This document shows positions 1 to 13,470 of a stretch of DNA of 64,000 nucleotides, piece after piece (the stretch's first letter is position 1; every line of letters begins with the position of its first letter). Under the pieces are notes generated by a model that worked only from the letters and a program-made list of their open reading frames with translations, was not told the DNA's origin and ran no database searches. The position numbers and the translations under genes were made by a program. This stretch comes from Pogostemon cablin (Eukaryota; Streptophyta; Magnoliopsida; Lamiales; Lamiaceae). Location: positions 26,240,028 to 26,304,027 of the forward strand of contig CM042966.1 of assembly GCA_023678885.1 (NCBI GenBank). The letters are read 5' to 3'.

Positions 1-1760
1 CGGAAACAAAATAAGCCCACAACCTAGCCCAACAGATCGTCATCTATGTACATCCGCTCAAAACCCTGTAGGAGCTCCACAGCTTGCACAGTCACATCAC
101 AAACTCAATCATCAATAGGCTCACCTACAATGCATAAACTAGTTAGACAAAAATCTCAGTAAGTAGGAATCATGCATGTCAGCGCATGAAAATGCATTTA
201 GTTCTCTATCGCCTATTTCTTAATTCTTCTAGTTAGTATCTTTTATTTTGAAAACTATTCACATTGTGGGATCCCCACGACACACTTAAGATATGCACCC
301 CAAATGAGCTCAATGAGAATAATTTTTCCGAACACCAAATATATCAAGTGCCGAGAATGATTTTTTCAAACTCAGAATAAAGTGTCGGGAACGATTTTTC
401 CGAACCCTGACAGAGATGCATATATAGTGGTCGCACACACCATTAGTATCTTATACTTTCCATGAATATGCATAGTATGCAACCAGATGCATCATATACC
501 ATTTATAACATCAATATCAACATTTAATCACAATAAAACAACAACTTAACTTCAATTCACACAAATTCACTTCTAAAACAACAACTTCACCCCAATCACA
601 TAAGTCCATTTATAGAGTAACAATTTCACCTTGGATCACACGATCCCTTTTTAGAATAACTTCATCTCAAATCACACAGATCCTTATAAATAATATATTC
701 TCAGATCATACAGATCTATATTCAATAGTTTCTGTTCACACAAATCTATATAGGACAATGACATTATTTCAAATCATATAAATCCACAACTTGTATTGCA
801 AATTTATCACAAATAATTTACAAATAATATTGTTGAATATGAACCCTACTTTCCCCAAATCACATAAATCCACAGTTTGTATCACAAATTAATCCCAAAT
901 AATTCATAACATAATTATCACATATTAATCACAAATAATTCATAAATAGCATGTTTATGCATTGTAGTTGAACTTCTACTTACCTGAACTCCGATAGTAA
1001 TATAAACCTCGTGAAGAACTACAACTAATTCCTTCCTTCTAGTTCCGGCACGTTTCCTCTCCTCTCTTCCTCTCTCTCTCTTTTTTTCGCCGTTACTATC
1101 GGCTGCTTCCCTCACTTACATCCCAAATGGGTTATCTAACCTTTCCACATACATATATAGCGTGAGGCAAGGTAAGTCGGTGGTAAGTGGTGATTCATCA
1201 CCCAACTTTCTATATTTAGTAAGTATTTATTATTAGGAATTTTATTATATTATTATTGTTAAACATGGAATGTAATTTGAATGCCCAGCAATGCACCTAC
1301 GCGTACAATTTTTAACCAAGTGACTTATGCGTTGATAATTATGCCACATACTGCAAATTTAATTATTATTATTATCCATTACGAATATACGTGCAATAGT
1401 TAATAGCTAACATATAATACATATGTGTATATTTTTCTACCCATTATTATTCGTACGAGAACACATGTGATACTTAATAATTAAGAAATAATATATTTAT
1501 ACAAATAAAATAATTTAATTACATATATCCAAATTAATGCGCGTAAATATTTATGTACATATATATTCACATATTGTCACGATTTTTGTCACGAATGTCC
1601 CAAATAAAATGTAAAGATAAATAAATTGTAAAAATAATTTTTACATAATTGCCATATTATTATCACTTAATTGTCACATAACTATCACATAGTTATAAAA
1701 TGCACATAACACAAATTAAATTATATTGACACATGAGTAGTGAGAAGCTCGGGTATTACA
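1..1760 (-). repeat. LTR-like retrotransposon debris (possible Ty3/gypsy chromovirus LTR)
   Basis: No gene is visible. Read on the minus strand, the block begins at 1760 with TGTAATACCCGAGC, the kind of start seen in LTRs of plant chromoviruses (Del/Tekay type). It contains recurring motifs near 300-410 (two variants of gaatgattttt..cgaac/aaac) and a degenerate array of 'atcacacaaatcc'-like units at about 540-880. No second LTR or target-site duplication could be fixed, and the left side runs off the window, so the class is an inference. Confidence 0.3.
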
Positions 1761-1984
1761 TGAGTAGCATGGAAATTACATGAAAATATGATCAACATCA
1801 TGTCTATTTCCAACTGATCCAACTTTAATCTTCAGTGAGATCAATTCATAATGTAAAATATTACAAAATAAAATATTAATTTAAGTGAATTTACAATGAA
1901 TTTTATTCTGCAGAAAAGTGAATTATCCAAATTAAAATATCTTGAAAATCTTAAAGAGTAATAAAGATAGACTCCCACTAAACT

Positions 1985-3200
1985 AAAGTATTCTAAAACC
2001 ATATAATACCCACATGAGTAGTTAGCTCAAAAAATTGGGCATTGAATACATAATTGGTAGATCCATATTTAGAGTCTATTGTAATATGCACTACTGAAAT
2101 TTTATCAACACAAAACACTTTCTTTCACAACTAAGAATTCTATGTCAATATGCTTGACTTTTTAGAACTCATGTTGCTACTAAATACTTTGTTGTGAACT
2201 ATTTGTCACGATAAACTTTATGTAACAAGGCTTCGCAATCCTTTTTTTTATGATTGGATGCCCCTTTAGAGTGCTACTATTTATGTTGTCATTGCTAATG
2301 AGCTACAATTGTTTGCTTAACGCTTTTACATGTAAAGCTCTCCAACCAATAGAAGATGTAGCCTAAAGTGGATCTTATACCGTATTAGCATCCAACAAAC
2401 TCAGGATCATATTACTTTATGATCTCTAATAAATCTGATATTTGATATGCAAGCATGTAATCTTTAGTTCTTAATAGATACTTTATAAAGATCCATACTA
2501 GAGTTACTTAATTATCTGCTTAATATACTAAAAACAAAAGCCAAATTAGGTCTATAGTCATACAACAACTTCCAACAGCCAAAACATATAGAATATTTCT
2601 ACATTTCTTAAATCTTTAGTTTTATTTTAGGGCACTTGATTGAGACTGCACTTGTCTCCCTAGTTTAACTTAAATCTTCTCCCACTGAACCACATAATCA
2701 TCCACATGTGTCTCAAAACCAAATGAGACAATTACTTCATGATGATTCTTGTGATTCCTTTACGGAAGAGTTTGCTTGAATACATGACATATTTCCTTTA
2801 AGTTCTTAAATCATTAAGATTGTTTCAATGTTTCCATCAAAGAACACTAACTTTACATCCATCAAATTTAATTCAAGTTCAAAATGTTCTACTAATGCCA
2901 CAATTATCCTAAAAGGAGTCTTTCTTAGATACTGAATAGAAAGTCCCTTAAAACAATGCATTATTTTCCCTTTTGAGTATAATCGTATACTAATATGCAA
3001 ACCTAATCATCTTGTATTGATTTAAACTCATAACTTTTAGCATTAACCCACTTTTGAGTATATGGACCTTGCATGGCTTGATGAACATTGTTTGAACGTT
3101 CTACCATTAATTCCATAATATCCTCATTATTTAGAAAAGCAACATAGTTATCTGAATTGTCTTTCTTCTAACTCTAGTGGTTTCCTTAGTGACATTAACT
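1985..3200 (-). pseudogene. Decayed Ty1/copia reverse transcriptase / RNase H remnant
   Basis: Minus-strand translation at 2806-3000 reads like the start of a copia reverse transcriptase: a stretch ending FELELNLMDVKLVFFDGN corresponds to the family motif around 'LHQMDVKTAFLNG'. Further downstream, near 2120-2165, a frame gives KHIDIEFLVVKE, which matches the RNase H end of copia pol ('KHIDIKFLVVKE'). A purine-rich GTGGGAGTC at about 1965-1975 could be the polypurine tract. Frames are broken throughout. It may belong to the same family as the orphan primer-binding site at 12.6 kb, but the sequence does not prove that. Confidence 0.5.
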
Positions 3201-3236
3201 ATTGAGGTTGTTGAATTTGTGTAATAGCCATGAATT

Positions 3237-3265
3237 ATACACACACACACACACATATATATATT
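3237..3265. repeat. (AC)n/(AT)n microsatellite
   Basis: A run of AC dinucleotides passes directly into AT dinucleotides. Confidence 0.9.
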
Positions 3266-6200
3266 ATAAATATCGAGATATATGTAATTATATATATTAA
3301 CGTTAATAATAATAAATATTTTCTAATTACACACATAACATGAGATATAATAATAATAATATTATAATTATTAGATAAAAGACAAGAATGTAATGACAAA
3401 ATATACATATCAAAAGCCTGCGAGAGAATAAGAAGAGTACACACTAAATCTTAATAATTACGCAATCCTAATCATCACCCTAAGTCTAGAAAAGCTACTG
3501 TTATGCCTCGTAAATGACAGCTTCCTGCGGCAGGGTAGATGACAAACCAAATTAGGATAAAATGCGCCGTATATTCACACTTCTCCACCCTGTTCATTTC
3601 TCAACCAGTTTAACCATCTCAAATCCTACTCTACTCAACTAACCTTTTCATTTCTCACGGTTCCCGTTCACCCATCTCCAATCCCATTTCACGATTTTGT
3701 AATTCGCCCATCCCATCCGAGTTAATCTATTTCACACTTCACCCATTGATAGTTCTGACGGTTGATAAGATCTCTCATCTCGCAACCACACACGCTCCTT
3801 GCACTGCTGTGATTCCGTAGCTGGCAGGTATCTCAATTCTTAAACCCTTTTTTGCTTAGAATGCCTCAATTTTCTCACGTACCCGATTCTTGGTTTTATA
3901 GTAGATTTGAGGAGTCTTTGTTCTACGGCTGGTTTTTTATTCGACAGAGTTGCAGGCCCACATAGCATCAACCCAAAACTCCAAAAAAAATCTCTTAAGT
4001 GTTTAGGGTAACGTCTCTACCCTATTTTCTTTCTTATAATTACTCTCTTATAGATGCATGAATATAATATTATGAGGTATATTTTTAAAATACAGAACGC
4101 GTATAAATACATTCCTATATTGACTACCGAATACTAAAACCTAGAAATATTACAAGACTGCATAAACTAAAGTTAGGAATATAGTGTAGGACTACTAAGT
4201 TATACTGTGAATACATCTTAAATTGATATATGATGTTTTGTTGTATGACTTCATGCTTATTGGTACTGTGAATTTATGAGTTTTGAACTTCATGCCCACT
4301 GTGAATAAAATATAGTGACTTACACTTTTACTATTGAACTCTATTAGCAAGGATTTCAGAATATTGACCTAATGTGAGATGTATGAATACAAGGACTATT
4401 GGGTATATCTATGATAAAGTGTACGCACTTGATGAATTGCGACATCCTCCATAACAGTGTAAATAATCTATCCTCTTTTTTTTAAGGTATTAGTATTTCA
4501 TATTTATGTCTAAAAAAAGTATTACAACACTATACAGTTTTAAAAGTATCTACAACATTGTAGATTATTTATCATTTTTAAGGCATCAACATTTCAAATT
4601 CTTTGCCTTAATAAAATAAATATGATAAATTTATATCTTCATAAAATTTTAAATATAACCTGATATATGATATTATAAATATATTTATCAAAATTTTAAA
4701 AAGAAATATTTAGTCATTAGGAGTTGTATAAACCAAAGGGGTTAAAAATAAATGAGTTTACTGCAGAAACTTGTTACCCAATTTATACCATTAAGATGGA
4801 TGAATCTGCCAAAATATTAAACATGAAACTTGTTCGTCTATGTGTCTATTGTATAACTATAAAATAACTTCAAAAATTATTCACCCAAATAAAAGTTATG
4901 TATGTTTTACTAAACTATTGCAGACTGCTTACGAAAAACTCAAGTAAAACTTCATCTTTTTCGTTAATTATTAAAACGAACGAACTAGGGAAAGAGCTAA
5001 GTATGGAAATGTTTACCTATGTGTCTAACATTTGCATATAAAACAGTTTTTGAAATAAATTAGAGGTTGGAGAGTTATAATTATTTTTCTAAATTGTAAC
5101 ATCATTCGAATTTAAGAACCCTAATTCAAGCAGCCTTGTAGTTAAAAGTTTTATTTCATAACACTAATTTAGGCTAACCACTAAATAAAGGATCTTCAAA
5201 ACTTAATTTTATTTAATAATACATTATTGATTATTAACAATTACATGAAAACCATAAAGTGTGACCTAGATATTAAAAAATTAAACAGTGAAATCTCAAG
5301 TGACTTTTTCACACGTGAATAGAAATCATCCAAATATTTTATAGACAAATACACTCAATCATATGCTAAGAATGAATTAAACTCTTGAAGGCAAAGAGGG
5401 TGCAAGGGGAAAATAGCTACGACATCGCTCGTTTCAAATTCAACCTATTATCTTACACTTGCGTAACTCGTCTTCACTAAGGTGGGCTTTCTGTTACGAA
5501 TTTTATATGTTATGAATTATGCATGAAAATTTACCTAAGACCGGTGGGCGGGGATCATGTACGTTCAGTTGCCATTATTGAAATGTCAATAAGGAAAGAC
5601 GAACGCGTTCGCATAACTTTGATGGATTAAATAATGAGCGCCCTTGGGCGACTTGACTATGGGTTAATTCCATTTACTATTATAAGTTCATGAGGTTCAT
5701 TTCTCAAGAGGTGTATTCATTTTCAATTATGAAATCTAAAAGGAAATCCCCCCCTGAGTACATTCCAGTATGCTCACCCCCTATTATTCCGTCTATAGGT
5801 GATGCTGTGTAGCCGGCGTGATGGGCGATGAGTTAAAAGGGTTGGATTATGATAAGAAGTACTTCGTAATTTGCTTAAAAAAATGTTAATCTTGTGACAA
5901 TAACTCTTGAATTGTCACTGCACACAAATCACCAAAAAAGACTTCCGCTACTCAATTTCTAATATATTTGTTTAAATTCTTATTATAGTTTAATTAAACT
6001 CTCCTTTACTATTATTATAAATCCTGAACGCTATTATGTTATTTTTAGCTTTTCGAAAAAAATCCTATTAAATTTAATTATTTTATAGAATAAATTTGGT
6101 CGTGACAATTTGATATCTCTTAAATATTATTGACATTGTCTTACTAATGTACTGAATTTACACATTCTTAAAAACATAAGTAGGGGTCGAATCGACTCCC

Positions 6201-6647
6201 CCTTAAGGACAATGTTTATAATATCACTCTTTCCCCAAACTCAACATCTTCAAAGAATATTGTATTACCCGTCTCAAATATGATCTGATTAATCGGATCA
6301 TAAACCTTTTATTTTTATTCATAACCAATAAAGCAGTTTGTATTTATTTGAATCCAATTTTCTTTAGTAGATCCCAATTATCTAGCCTTAGTTGGATATC
6401 ACCATATGTAAAACTCATAAAGAGTTCTAACAACTACTTTAATTGAAATTTTATTGAGACCATAAGCTGCAATCTTTAATATTTCTCCAATTAGTAACCA
6501 TATATTATGGAGTAATATTTTTATTTTTTAACTACACCACAACACAATTCATGCTAAGTAATCTTAATGTGGTTTATGATAAAACATTTACACAAGCTTT
6601 AGGAGAAAACTTAATGTTATACTTTAGCTTTATCTTTAATTAGCAGT
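3266..6647. other. Non-coding AT-rich stretch, possible retroelement and gene-leader debris
   Basis: No open frame of recognisable family is seen on either strand. Between 3560 and 3990 the plus strand is pyrimidine-rich and includes tggcag|gtatctc, which looks like a 5' leader with a splice donor, but no coding exon follows. From 5400 to 5850 there is a more GC-rich patch (for example near 5540 and 5760-5830) with the texture of an LTR or leader. From 5880 to 6647 the sequence resembles the non-coding DNA on the other side of the gypsy insertion (from 10815), so the gypsy element probably landed inside it. Confidence 0.4.
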
Positions 6648-6828
6648 TGTTCTTAATCGCATTTCTTGTAAAAAAATATGTAAGAGTAAGAGACTCTATC
6701 ATCGAGTAAACGCGTGACCAAGTACAAAATTTATAGTAATGTCGTCCCAAGGGAAAGTAAACTCATGCTTGTATCCGGATTTTCTATTGATTTGTACTTT
6801 GTAAGGATGATAGTTTGAAGGTTTTGTA
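6648..6828 (-). repeat. Truncated 3' LTR (U5 end only)
   Basis: This stretch repeats 9051-9230 with only scattered changes, up to gttttgta at 6821-6828. There it switches abruptly to gag sequence (atgaagcatc...). Confidence 0.85.
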
Positions 6829-8906
6829 ATGAAGCATCAACTTTAACTATTTCATGATCTTGTTCCAACCACAACTTTTTATCACACTTACTTTCATCAA
6901 CAAATGAAGACAAAAATTCATCAATAACCCTCTCATCATCAAAAGACAAATAATCATCTATGATCATTTCCTCCTCTACGTTTGACACAACTTCATCACA
7001 AACTACTTCTTCAACCTTTGAAACAATGTTTGTTGCTTCCACCAACCCTTTCTCCATCTTATTTTCCATATTACACACGGTAACATACAAACATTGCTCC
7101 TTAGGATTAGTAATGGTAGTGGAGGGAAACTTACCCTTACGATGCATTTCACCTTGCTCGGTTGCCATTTGACTTATTTGTGTTTCCAAGGCTTTGAATA
7201 TTATCATTCAACTCTTTCTCTTGTTTTACAAAGTCAAATCTTTTATCATTCACCTCTTTCTCTTACTTCATAAAATCAAATATCTTGGCCATTTGATCCT
7301 CCATTGTAGGCTTTCCTTCACCATTTTGAGCTTTCTCCCCCGGATTGATGCCGGTGGTAAAGTAAGGGCATTTCCTTGATTTTCATATGACAAATTTTCA
7401 TACCTACGAGGTTGATTGAAATTTCCTTGAAAGTTACCTTGCCCACATCCTCCTTATCTTTGTGGATATCCCCCTCCATGATTTCTAAAGTTAGCACCAT
7501 AATTTCCTTGGAAGTTTTTTCCTTGCATGAAGGCGACTTCCTTAAGCGTCATCTCCGGTGGACACCATGTATCTTGAATTCTCAAATTAGAGGGCATACA
7601 TTGTTGAGGCATGGATGTAGGCATTTGACAACTTTGAGAAGATTGACCCATATTAGGCATAGTCATGCCTTGTTGAGGATTTGGAAACACTTGTTGATTC
7701 ATCAAAAGCAATGACATACCTTGTTGAGGACTTGCAAGTACTTGTTGATTCACCACCGGTGTAGAATTTGGAGACACTTGCATGTTATTATTCATCCTCT
7801 TTAATATCTCCGTGATCGCCTTGTCGGTCATTTCTTCCTTAAGCATTTCCACCTTTTTCACTTATTGCAAGCACACTTCTTCCATCTTAGCAATTCTCTC
7901 TCTTTCATACATCCCCGATGCACGATCCATAGGCCATTGACCGTATTCAAAGCTACTTCCTCACATATAGTCATTGCTCTTTCCGGAGTTTGCTCCAAAA
8001 TCGAACCTCCCACCGAAGCATCAATAAGCATCCTCTCACTTCCATGTAATCCAGCATAGAAAAATCCTATTTGTTTCTCTTCGGAGAATCCGTGTTATGG
8101 ACACTTCCTTAGCATCTCTTTGAATCGGTCTTATGCTTCAATAAATGTCTCAAGTGGCAATTGCTTGAATTGAAAATTTTGCCCTTTTAGATGCAACATC
8201 TTTGAAGGCGGAAAATACTTGCTCAAGAACCTTTGTGCCAACTCTCTCCATGTGGTGTAGGATCCCGATGGTATAGTATGATAACAAGCCTTAGCTCTAT
8301 CTCTTAATGAAAATGAGAAAAGCTTCATTTTAACAACATCCTCACTTACACCATTTATCTTTATCATGTTGGCTAACTCCGTAAATTGGGCTATGTGAGC
8401 ATTTGGATCCTCCATAGCACCACCACCAAATTGATTTGCTTGCACCATATTGATCAATCCCGTCTTGATCTCAAAATTATTCACATTCAATGGCAAGCCC
8501 ATTCCATATTTCTTATATTGCAGATGGAAATGATCGCGGACATTCATTCCCACTCCATTATTTCCATTTCCACGGGGTTGATTTTGCACCACCGGAGAAT
8601 TATTCCTTGCTTCTTGTTGTGCCATCAAGTTTTGAATAATAGCTTGCATTTGTTAATTTTGCAAGTGCATTTGTTAAGCATACACTTGTGGCACAAATTT
8701 TGGATTATTATAACCTCCTCTAACATTATCAACTCCATGAAAATTCCTTATATTGCCTTATTCATCAACCATGTTTTGCATTATCCCTTACTTCTTCTAT
8801 ACTCTCTTCTGTAGTCTCTAACACTCCTCGTCTTTGTCTTCTTAAGGTAGCTTCCAATTCCAAGTTCAAAAGTTCAATAGATTGAGACCTTGAACGAGTT
8901 CGCATG
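6829..8906 (-). pseudogene. Athila/Tat-like gypsy gag remnant
   Basis: A likely start ATG lies at 8904-8906, directly inside the element, and opens with MRTRSRSQ. The core (8131-8649) carries the retrotransposon gag signature of this lineage: FEIKTGLINMV, then DPNAHIAQF, then NGVSEDVVKMKLFSFSLRDRAK and TTWRELAQRFLSKYFPP. A Gln/Met-rich linker follows (7454-7861, repeated QQ.L/F..PQQGM units), then an acidic tail (6829-7207). Stops break it into at least four frames, so it is non-functional. No protease, reverse transcriptase or integrase follows, because that DNA is deleted. Confidence 0.7.
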
Positions 8907-9050
8907 TACCTACAAGAATTTTCTAATTAGCTCTCCAAGTAACCAAGACAAGTAAACAAGTACCAAATAAAAGAAATATCCTTATCAAAACTAATCAACT
9001 TCGAACTCGTTACAACCAAAAGTTTAATATTTCCTGGGCAAGTGGCGCCA

Positions 9051-10809
9051 TGTTCTTAATCGCGTTTCTTGTAAAAGAAATGTGTAAGAGTAAGAGACTC
9101 TATTGTCGAGTAAACGCGTGACCAAGTACAAAATTTATAGTAATGTCGTCCCAAGGGAAAGTAAACTCATGCTTGTATCCAGATTTTTCATTGATTTGTG
9201 CTTTGTAAGGATGATAGTTTGAAGGTTTTGTATATAAAACTATTACTTATTCCTCTACTTACTCAACTAGAATTTAAACTAAAAAAGTAAATGACCAAAC
9301 AACAAGAAAATGATGAATGGAATGGATGTAGATCTAACAACAAGCAAATGATGAATGGAATGGATGTAGAATTCACTTGACAAGAGAGCAAGGCTAATCA
9401 TACTCATGGTTAAGACTTGAGCTAGATATACAAAACTCTTGATGGTAATTTTTATTAACTTGTGGATTAAAAGCAATCACAATTTTACCCCTAATCCCTG
9501 TGACCAAGGCAATTAGGTTCTCAATCCTTTTACAAGTCTAAAATTCCTAAGATTGATCTTAATCTCAATTCTCTTAAGGTACTATGATCATAAGTTGGTT
9601 CATTTCACTAAATTTCTTAAATGTCCCTCTATGAATGTTCTAAGCCTAAGGAGGGTATGACTTACCTCCCCTTATACTAACATGCATGCACATTTCAATA
9701 TATGATTCAATTAAACATCAACTCACAACATTAGAATGGCATCCTAATACTATGAATAGAGAATTTAATCACACAAATATTGAAATGAAACATGATTGAT
9801 ATATCATAAAAGAAAATCCACAAATCAATTCAAATCACTACTCAAGTTCTACATATCTAACTCTTCACCTCAACCATTCATATGATTAGCCACTATAGGA
9901 CTAGCCACTAAATTTGATGTTTAATTCAATAAAAATAAAGCTTTGCTCCATTTGAGCCAAAATAAGAAGAAAATCAACAAATGAAAAGTAGATTGGCTTC
10001 CCTTGCATGGAGAAACCTTCCTCCTCTTCAATTTATCAACTCCACTCCTTGATGTTTCACTCTTCTCAAATGATGGATGAATAGATTAGATGATGGATTT
10101 ATGGATTGAATGTGGATCTAATTGATAGAGATGGAATATGGATCTAGTGTGTGAGGAAATGTGGTGTGGAGTGTGTGTAACTGCTATGAATCTGATCTCC
10201 CCTCTAAAATTTCGCACAAGTCATCCTTTTATATTACTAATGGACCTTCTAGAAGCTTCCGGAACTTTCTCAAAACTGCACAGGTTTTTGCACCTACACG
10301 GCCCGTGTAGCAGCACACGGCCCGTGTAGGGCACACCTACTTCGGCGTGTTGTGCATGCTTCTGGACATGGCTCAAGCTGTAGTACACGGCCTTGGTAAT
10401 GGCCGTGTAGCATTTTCTGATGTAAGTACACGGCTTCTTCTTACAGGGCCGTGTTCCGTACACGGGGCATGCAGCAACGCACGGCCCATGCACAAACACA
10501 CAACTTCCTCCTGGGCGAGCAGCGATTTTTGATGACAATACACGGCCACTTGTTATAGGGCCGTGTTCCGCATACGGCCCGCGTACAAGCAGGCCATTTT
10601 CTTCCATCTTTGTTTCGCTCCCGACTCCGTTTTTCTCCATTTCTTGACCTGTTTCACATATATTTAAGCTAATTTACAAAATTCTATCAATTCATACCAT
10701 ATTACTCAAAACAATAATAACTCTACTAAAAATCACACAAATACGGATAAAAACATCCGAAAATCCACAAATAAAAAGACTAAAATGTAGGTGAAAATGA
10801 CTACGATCA
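9051..10809 (-). repeat. 5' LTR of the gypsy element
   Basis: The LTR is about 1,759 bp. Read on the minus strand it runs from TGATCGTAG at 10809 to ...AAGAACA at 9051, next to the primer-binding site. Its U5 end matches 6648-6828 almost base for base. Its outline also matches the solo LTR at 51506-53349 (similar ends, TGTT...ATCA on the plus strand, and a similar 'tcgt.cccaa' block near the U5 end). Short open frames inside it (10138-10640) are not genes. Confidence 0.8.
10285..10585. repeat. Cluster of self-complementary CACGGCC...GTG motifs in the gypsy LTR
   Basis: Motifs such as ACACGGCCCGTGTAG occur twice near 10297-10330. Variants follow in which the two half-sites are split by a spacer: ACACGGCC..GGCCGTGTA at 10385-10410, ACACGGC..GGCCGTGT at 10428-10455, and ACACGGCC..GGCCGTGT at 10540-10568. 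Each can fold into a hairpin. The block is far more GC-rich than its surroundings. Confidence 0.75.
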
Positions 10810-10814
10810 GCAGC

Positions 10815-12588
10815 TTTCTTAATGGGTTTTCTTTTATTGCCCTTATACTTTATTGAGACTAAATTTGCTAAAAAAACCTAATAATCTCATCTTTATTGTT
10901 GAAATTTACTCATCATGTATGAATATGTTGTTGATATAGGCAAAACTTAATTAGCAGATTTCTTAATTGTACAGAGAATTAATTCAAAATAATTATTAAG
11001 CTTGCATTAAACTTTATAATCTTTCAAAATTTAAATAATTAGAATCATCTCAAGGAATCGAGCACAACATTAGTATTAAGTCCAATGACAACAACACTAA
11101 CTTGTAAGTGACACCCTCTACGAAGTATTCAAATATTGACAATAAAACTGTCGAGCAATAGCCTTCCTTTGGGCTGACTTATTACTTACATGTCAAACCA
11201 AATAATTGTCACGTATTCACCATCACATGTGCTTATGTGTTTCAGGCCAAATATTAATCTACCTTTGTGTCGATCAATACCCGCATAAAGATACACTCAT
11301 ATAACATTATTAATTGGGGACCTATCACAAGACACCTTGTGCAACGTTAACCTCGTCTATGGACAAAAATTAACTGCAGGGGTAGTCTTGGTGTAATAAT
11401 CAAGTATTGACAATAAATCTTATCAATCAAAAGTCTATCTATGGACCAACTAATTTTCACATGAATAATTTATAATAATTATCACATACTTATTATCACA
11501 TGTGTGTTATTATTCTGTCAAACTGTGCCTACTTATGGGCCGATCACAAAACACATAAATAATTCCACACTCACCTATGTAATTTTAATAAAGTCGCACA
11601 CCATACACAGAGGCTGTTATGACAACATGATGTTTTGATTGACTAGATTGAAAAAAACTAGATCAATTAAATAAATATTTAAAATAATATTATGTTAAAT
11701 TGAACGACATTAAAGAAAATGGCTTCCCAATTATACTTTAATTGAAATTCTCAAGCCAAACGAGAATATTTGATGATTCACACATATCAAAATAATGAAA
11801 GATTTAGAACCCTAACCAAAAAAATTACTTAAGGTAACTGCAATCCTTAACATGTCTTGAGTTTTCATAAACAATAATAAGTGCACCATAACACCTATGG
11901 TTTATTCAATAAAATTACATGAACACAATAATCATCATTATGAGTACTTAATTATCATAGTGATAGCGTACTGCACTTTTTAAAAATTGAACAAGCTCCC
12001 CTATGTTGTCATGCACACTTCATACGAATCATGACATAATTTTAACATCAAAACTTAAATTTGATGCAGTTCTTTAGTTGAATTACTTAATTGATACATA
12101 CACATACAACAATCCTTCAAAAAGAATTCACGTGCACAAATTACTTGAGTAATAATTAAGTTTCCACCAATTTTCATGATTAAAAGAATTCAAACATCTT
12201 TGGCATTAACAACTAGTGTGTGCCTCAAATTGTAATAAACAAAAATATGATATCAATACTGAAGGCCATGACAGGCAATTAATGTGGAGTATAATTCATG
12301 TTCCACTTCGCTGATCAAACCAACACAAACTTCAGACTTATAAAAAAAAATGTTTAAATGAACATGAATCATATTCGCATAATTTGCATAAACAAATTTG
12401 GCTCACCCATCGCACCCAAAAGGTATTCACAAATTCATAGTAAACTGGAACTAATTAAAATCAGTTAATCATCGCGCGAGAAATTCTAATATCCAGATTT
12501 AAAATGTGATTTCACAAAAAAAAATTCAAATATAATTATTTGAATCTAATAACAACACTTTTAGATCTAAGAGAATCATAAAAAGGAT
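10815..12588. other. Non-coding stretch, probably the interior of a non-autonomous LTR element
   Basis: No coding frame is visible. The sequence ends on its right side at a minus-strand primer-binding site (12589-12601), as the internal region of an LTR element would. It looks continuous in style with 5880-6647 across the gypsy insertion. Confidence 0.35.
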
Positions 12589-13074
12589 GGCTCTGATACC
12601 ACTTGATGGAAATAAATTCATAAATTCATTAAATCCTTAACCATCTTATGATTAACGAGATCTAAATTTAATGCAGAAGCGTACCTGATCCAATGAGTTC
12701 TCTAGGCGGAACACGAACTCGAAGATCGATAAATATTACGGCTTCCTCAACTAAGCCTCCTTATTCCTTTATGAGGACCGTAGTAATCCCTCCCAATGGG
12801 AAAAGAGAGAACTACGTACGGCTTAGTGTATTAGGTACTATAATCTATAAACCTTTATATACTACACAACTGTGTCGCCCATAATCACCTTAGTTATGTA
12901 GTATTGAGTATCAACTCAATTGACCCATATTATTTATTATTATAGCACATGTACTTTTCACCTTAATTGGATAACATAATTAAGTTCATAAAATAATTAA
13001 ATAGCTAATATAATTCCATAATAATATATTGCCCACAGTTAGATTATAATGAAAATTAAAAATTTAATAACACA
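12589..13074 (-). repeat. Orphan copia-type primer-binding site and LTR candidate
   Basis: The minus strand at 12601-12589 reads TGGTATCAGAGCC, complementary to the 3' end of initiator Met-tRNA, the usual copia primer. Five bases away an LTR-like stretch begins (its minus-strand end ...ATTTCCA at 12607). It may extend to about 13074, where the minus strand starts TGTGTTATTAAA. No partner LTR was found, so the outer boundary is a guess. Confidence 0.35.
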
Positions 13075-13470
13075 TTATTTTCAAAATTACCATCATTTCT
13101 TTCCACACGTAATATATTTTACACTTTATTTATTATCTAAAAATATTAAATTACTCTTAGTTAATATAATTAATTAAAAAATAACTTCTATTGAACACTA
13201 TTGTTAATGGAATGATTCCTTTGAGAATCGATCAATTTTCAAGATTTGTTGTTCGATTTTGGAGAGATAAATGTAGTGTTGATGGATAATATTTAAGTTT
13301 ATGGGTAATTGGGGTATTATAATCTCATTAAAAAATATAAAAATAAAACTTTTTTTCTTATAAAAGAAGTATTTTTCTCAAAGAATAGTAGCACGTACTT
13401 TCGTAGAATTTTCCACTTACTACGTCTATATATTGTCAACAAATTCAATATTTAGTCCCACAGAAACAAC

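Larger units (their letters stand above)
6648..10809 (-). mobile_element. Ty3/gypsy (Athila/Tat-like) element, internally deleted
   Basis: In minus orientation the element has a full 5' LTR (9051-10809), a primer-binding site directly next to it (TGGCGCCACTTGCCC, from 9050 downward), a decayed gag (6829-8906) and only the last 181 bp of the 3' LTR (6648-6828). The flanks give a near-perfect 5-bp target-site duplication: GCAGT at 6643-6647 and GCAGC at 10810-10814. The whole pol region and most of the 3' LTR are missing. The break falls where gag runs straight into LTR sequence at about 6828. It is therefore a non-autonomous deletion derivative. Confidence 0.8.

Noticed and set aside
918..1115. 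Minus-strand 65-codon frame rich in Arg/Glu
   Set aside because: Comes from a pyrimidine-rich simple stretch inside LTR-like DNA; no family pattern.
10138..10640. Overlapping open frames on both strands
   Set aside because: Produced by the GC-rich palindrome cluster of the gypsy LTR.
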